From contig JACYXH010000310.1 of the NCBI GenBank assembly GCA_026745465.1, positions 5,682,001 through 5,746,000 of the forward strand: DNA of 64,000 nucleotides, written 5' to 3'. This stretch comes from Lota lota. Its lineage: Eukaryota; Chordata; Actinopteri; Gadiformes; Lotidae. This document shows positions 62,715-64,000 of this stretch, in pieces (the stretch's first letter is position 1; each line of letters begins with the position of its first letter). Both the position numbers and the translations under genes were made by a program. The notes beneath the pieces are model-generated. The model saw only the letters and a list, made by a program, of their open reading frames with translations, had not been told where the DNA came from and ran no database searches.

Positions 62715-63436
62715 TGCAGCAGCCGTCCACCCCAAACCTCTCTCACCACCCTCTTTTCACGGCACATGCAGAGCCTTTTTCCAGGCGGGCCGGACAGTTT
62801 CTAGGCAGAGTAGGCAACGGCTGGATGACCTCCCCATTTCCAACTCACAAGTACATATAGCTTTAGCATAGTGTTGGCTTATCTCATCTACCCATGAGTG
62901 TCTTCATATTTCCTCAATTTCTTTCAACCTATTGGACTGTTTGCTCACTCTTTTTATCTGCCTTCCTGACTCTGTAATAGGACTCTCTCCTATTACCCCC
63001 CCCCACACTCCCCCCCCCCTCCCCTTCCCAATGCCACCTACACACACACATCCCCCTCCCCCCGAACCATTGTGATGAAGCAAAGCTTCTATTCTCTGGA
63101 TGTCAGCATACTTCTGTTGGGGAATGGTTAAATATAAACCTGCTTGTTTACCAGCAGGACCAAAACCACCAGTTTGACCAGTTTTAGAGGTTTATTTTTG
63201 GTATTTTTGAATGGCACGTCAACACACGCACACACGCACATGCACACACACAGGGCATCACAGGCTAAGTAACAACCATGACTCCTTTGTAAATATTTTA
63301 AATGTTGACTTCATATTTTGAGAATAGAGTACATTATAATTTTTTTATGGTTTGCTTGTCCTGTCATACGTCACCTTCTTCAACATATTGTCCTCTCTTA
63401 TTGGCTTCTGTAGTGGGCCAGGCCACTTCGAGTTGC

Positions 63437-63776
63437 TCTGGATCTTATATAGTGGTGCTGGATCTTATATAGTGGTGCTGGATCTTATATAGTGGTGCTG
63501 GATTGTATATAGTGGTGCTGGCTCGTATATATTAGTATTGGCTCGTATATAGTGGGGCTGGCTCTGATATAGTAGTGCTGGATCTTATATAGTAGGGGTT
63601 TATCTTATAGGGCTGGATCTTTTACAGTAGGGTGGGATCTTGTGTATTAGGGCAAGATCTTGTTTAGTAGTGCTGGGTCTTGTTAAGCAGGGCTGGATCG
63701 TATATAGTAGTGCTGGATCTTGTATAGTAGGACTGAATCATATATAGTAGGACTGGATCTTGTTAAGTAGGGCTGG
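63437..63776. repeat. Minisatellite, ~20-bp unit
   Basis: The unit GGATCTTATATAGTGGTGCT is perfectly repeated three times at the left and then decays (GGCTCGTATATA, GGATCTTGTATAGTAG, GGATCTTGTTAAGTAG), about 17 units in all. Confidence 0.9.
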
Positions 63777-64000
63777 CAGGACTTTCACATGGCCTCAAGG
63801 TCCTGACCCGTCTACCTTTTTTGGCCCCGTTTTCTCTCTCTCCCCCTCTCCCTCTCTCCCCCCCTCCCCCTCCCTCCCCATCCCCAGCGATAGTCCAAGG
63901 CCCTTTTGAGTCGTGGCCCTCAACCCCCTGTGGCGAGCGCCCCTTCAGCACATTTAATAGTGGCACTGGAACTAATTGCCCAACCTTAGATGTGTTTTGA

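Noticed and set aside
63437-63776. CRISPR-like array
   Set aside because: The units are contiguous 20-mers without unique spacers in an animal genome. It is a minisatellite.

Overview
This is a teleost fish genomic window. The exons, GT-AG introns, phase-matched splice sites and abundant simple repeats are vertebrate. The two recognisable genes, NCAM1 and ZBTB16, differ from the mammalian proteins about as much as fish orthologues do. The interspersed repeats include a Tc1/mariner-type palindromic MITE and TTAA-bounded MITEs typical of teleosts. The extreme density of long, pure (CA)n arrays recalls gadiform (cod-like) genomes, but that species guess is only inference.

Positions 1 to about 28,540 hold the 3' half of ncam1 on the + strand. 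First come tiny alternative exons matching the muscle-specific domain (MSD1) cassette: 15 nt at 44-58, 48 nt at 969-1016, a doubtful exon c near 1156-1201, and an AAG triplet exon at 3669-3671. Then come two exons for the second fibronectin III domain (6714-6838, 7336-7516), a GPI-anchor terminal exon for the NCAM-120 form (10121-10200), the transmembrane exon (18024-18225), a common cytoplasmic exon (19072-19188), the NCAM-180 cassette (19803-20150) and the shared C-terminal exon (25068-25260). Splice phases agree throughout. The locus can therefore encode GPI-linked, 140-type and 180-type isoforms, with or without the MSD1 hinge. A long 3' UTR follows, with a candidate poly(A) signal at 28524-28529.

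Positions 28,540-44,460 are intergenic. I see no convincing gene there, only simple repeats, MITEs and transposon fragments. The genes that separate NCAM1 from ZBTB16 in mammals (TTC12, ANKK1, DRD2 and others) are not there.

Positions 44,460-64,000 hold the 5' end of zbtb16 (PLZF) on the + strand. There is a likely noncoding first exon containing a perfect CRE, then the large coding exon (ATG at 47701, exon end 48938) with the BTB/POZ domain, the linker and the start of zinc finger 1. At least 15 kb of intron 2 follows. This intron is crowded with dinucleotide arrays, homopolymer runs, a 1.8 kb interspersed repeat containing a ~155 bp tandem array, and a 20 bp minisatellite. The remaining zinc-finger exons must lie beyond the window.

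I found no mobile-element protein gene, CRISPR array or RNA gene I could support, and nothing that looks like a wholly new biological system. The most rewarding observation is the ncam1 alternative-splicing architecture, including micro-exons that ordinary gene prediction would miss.
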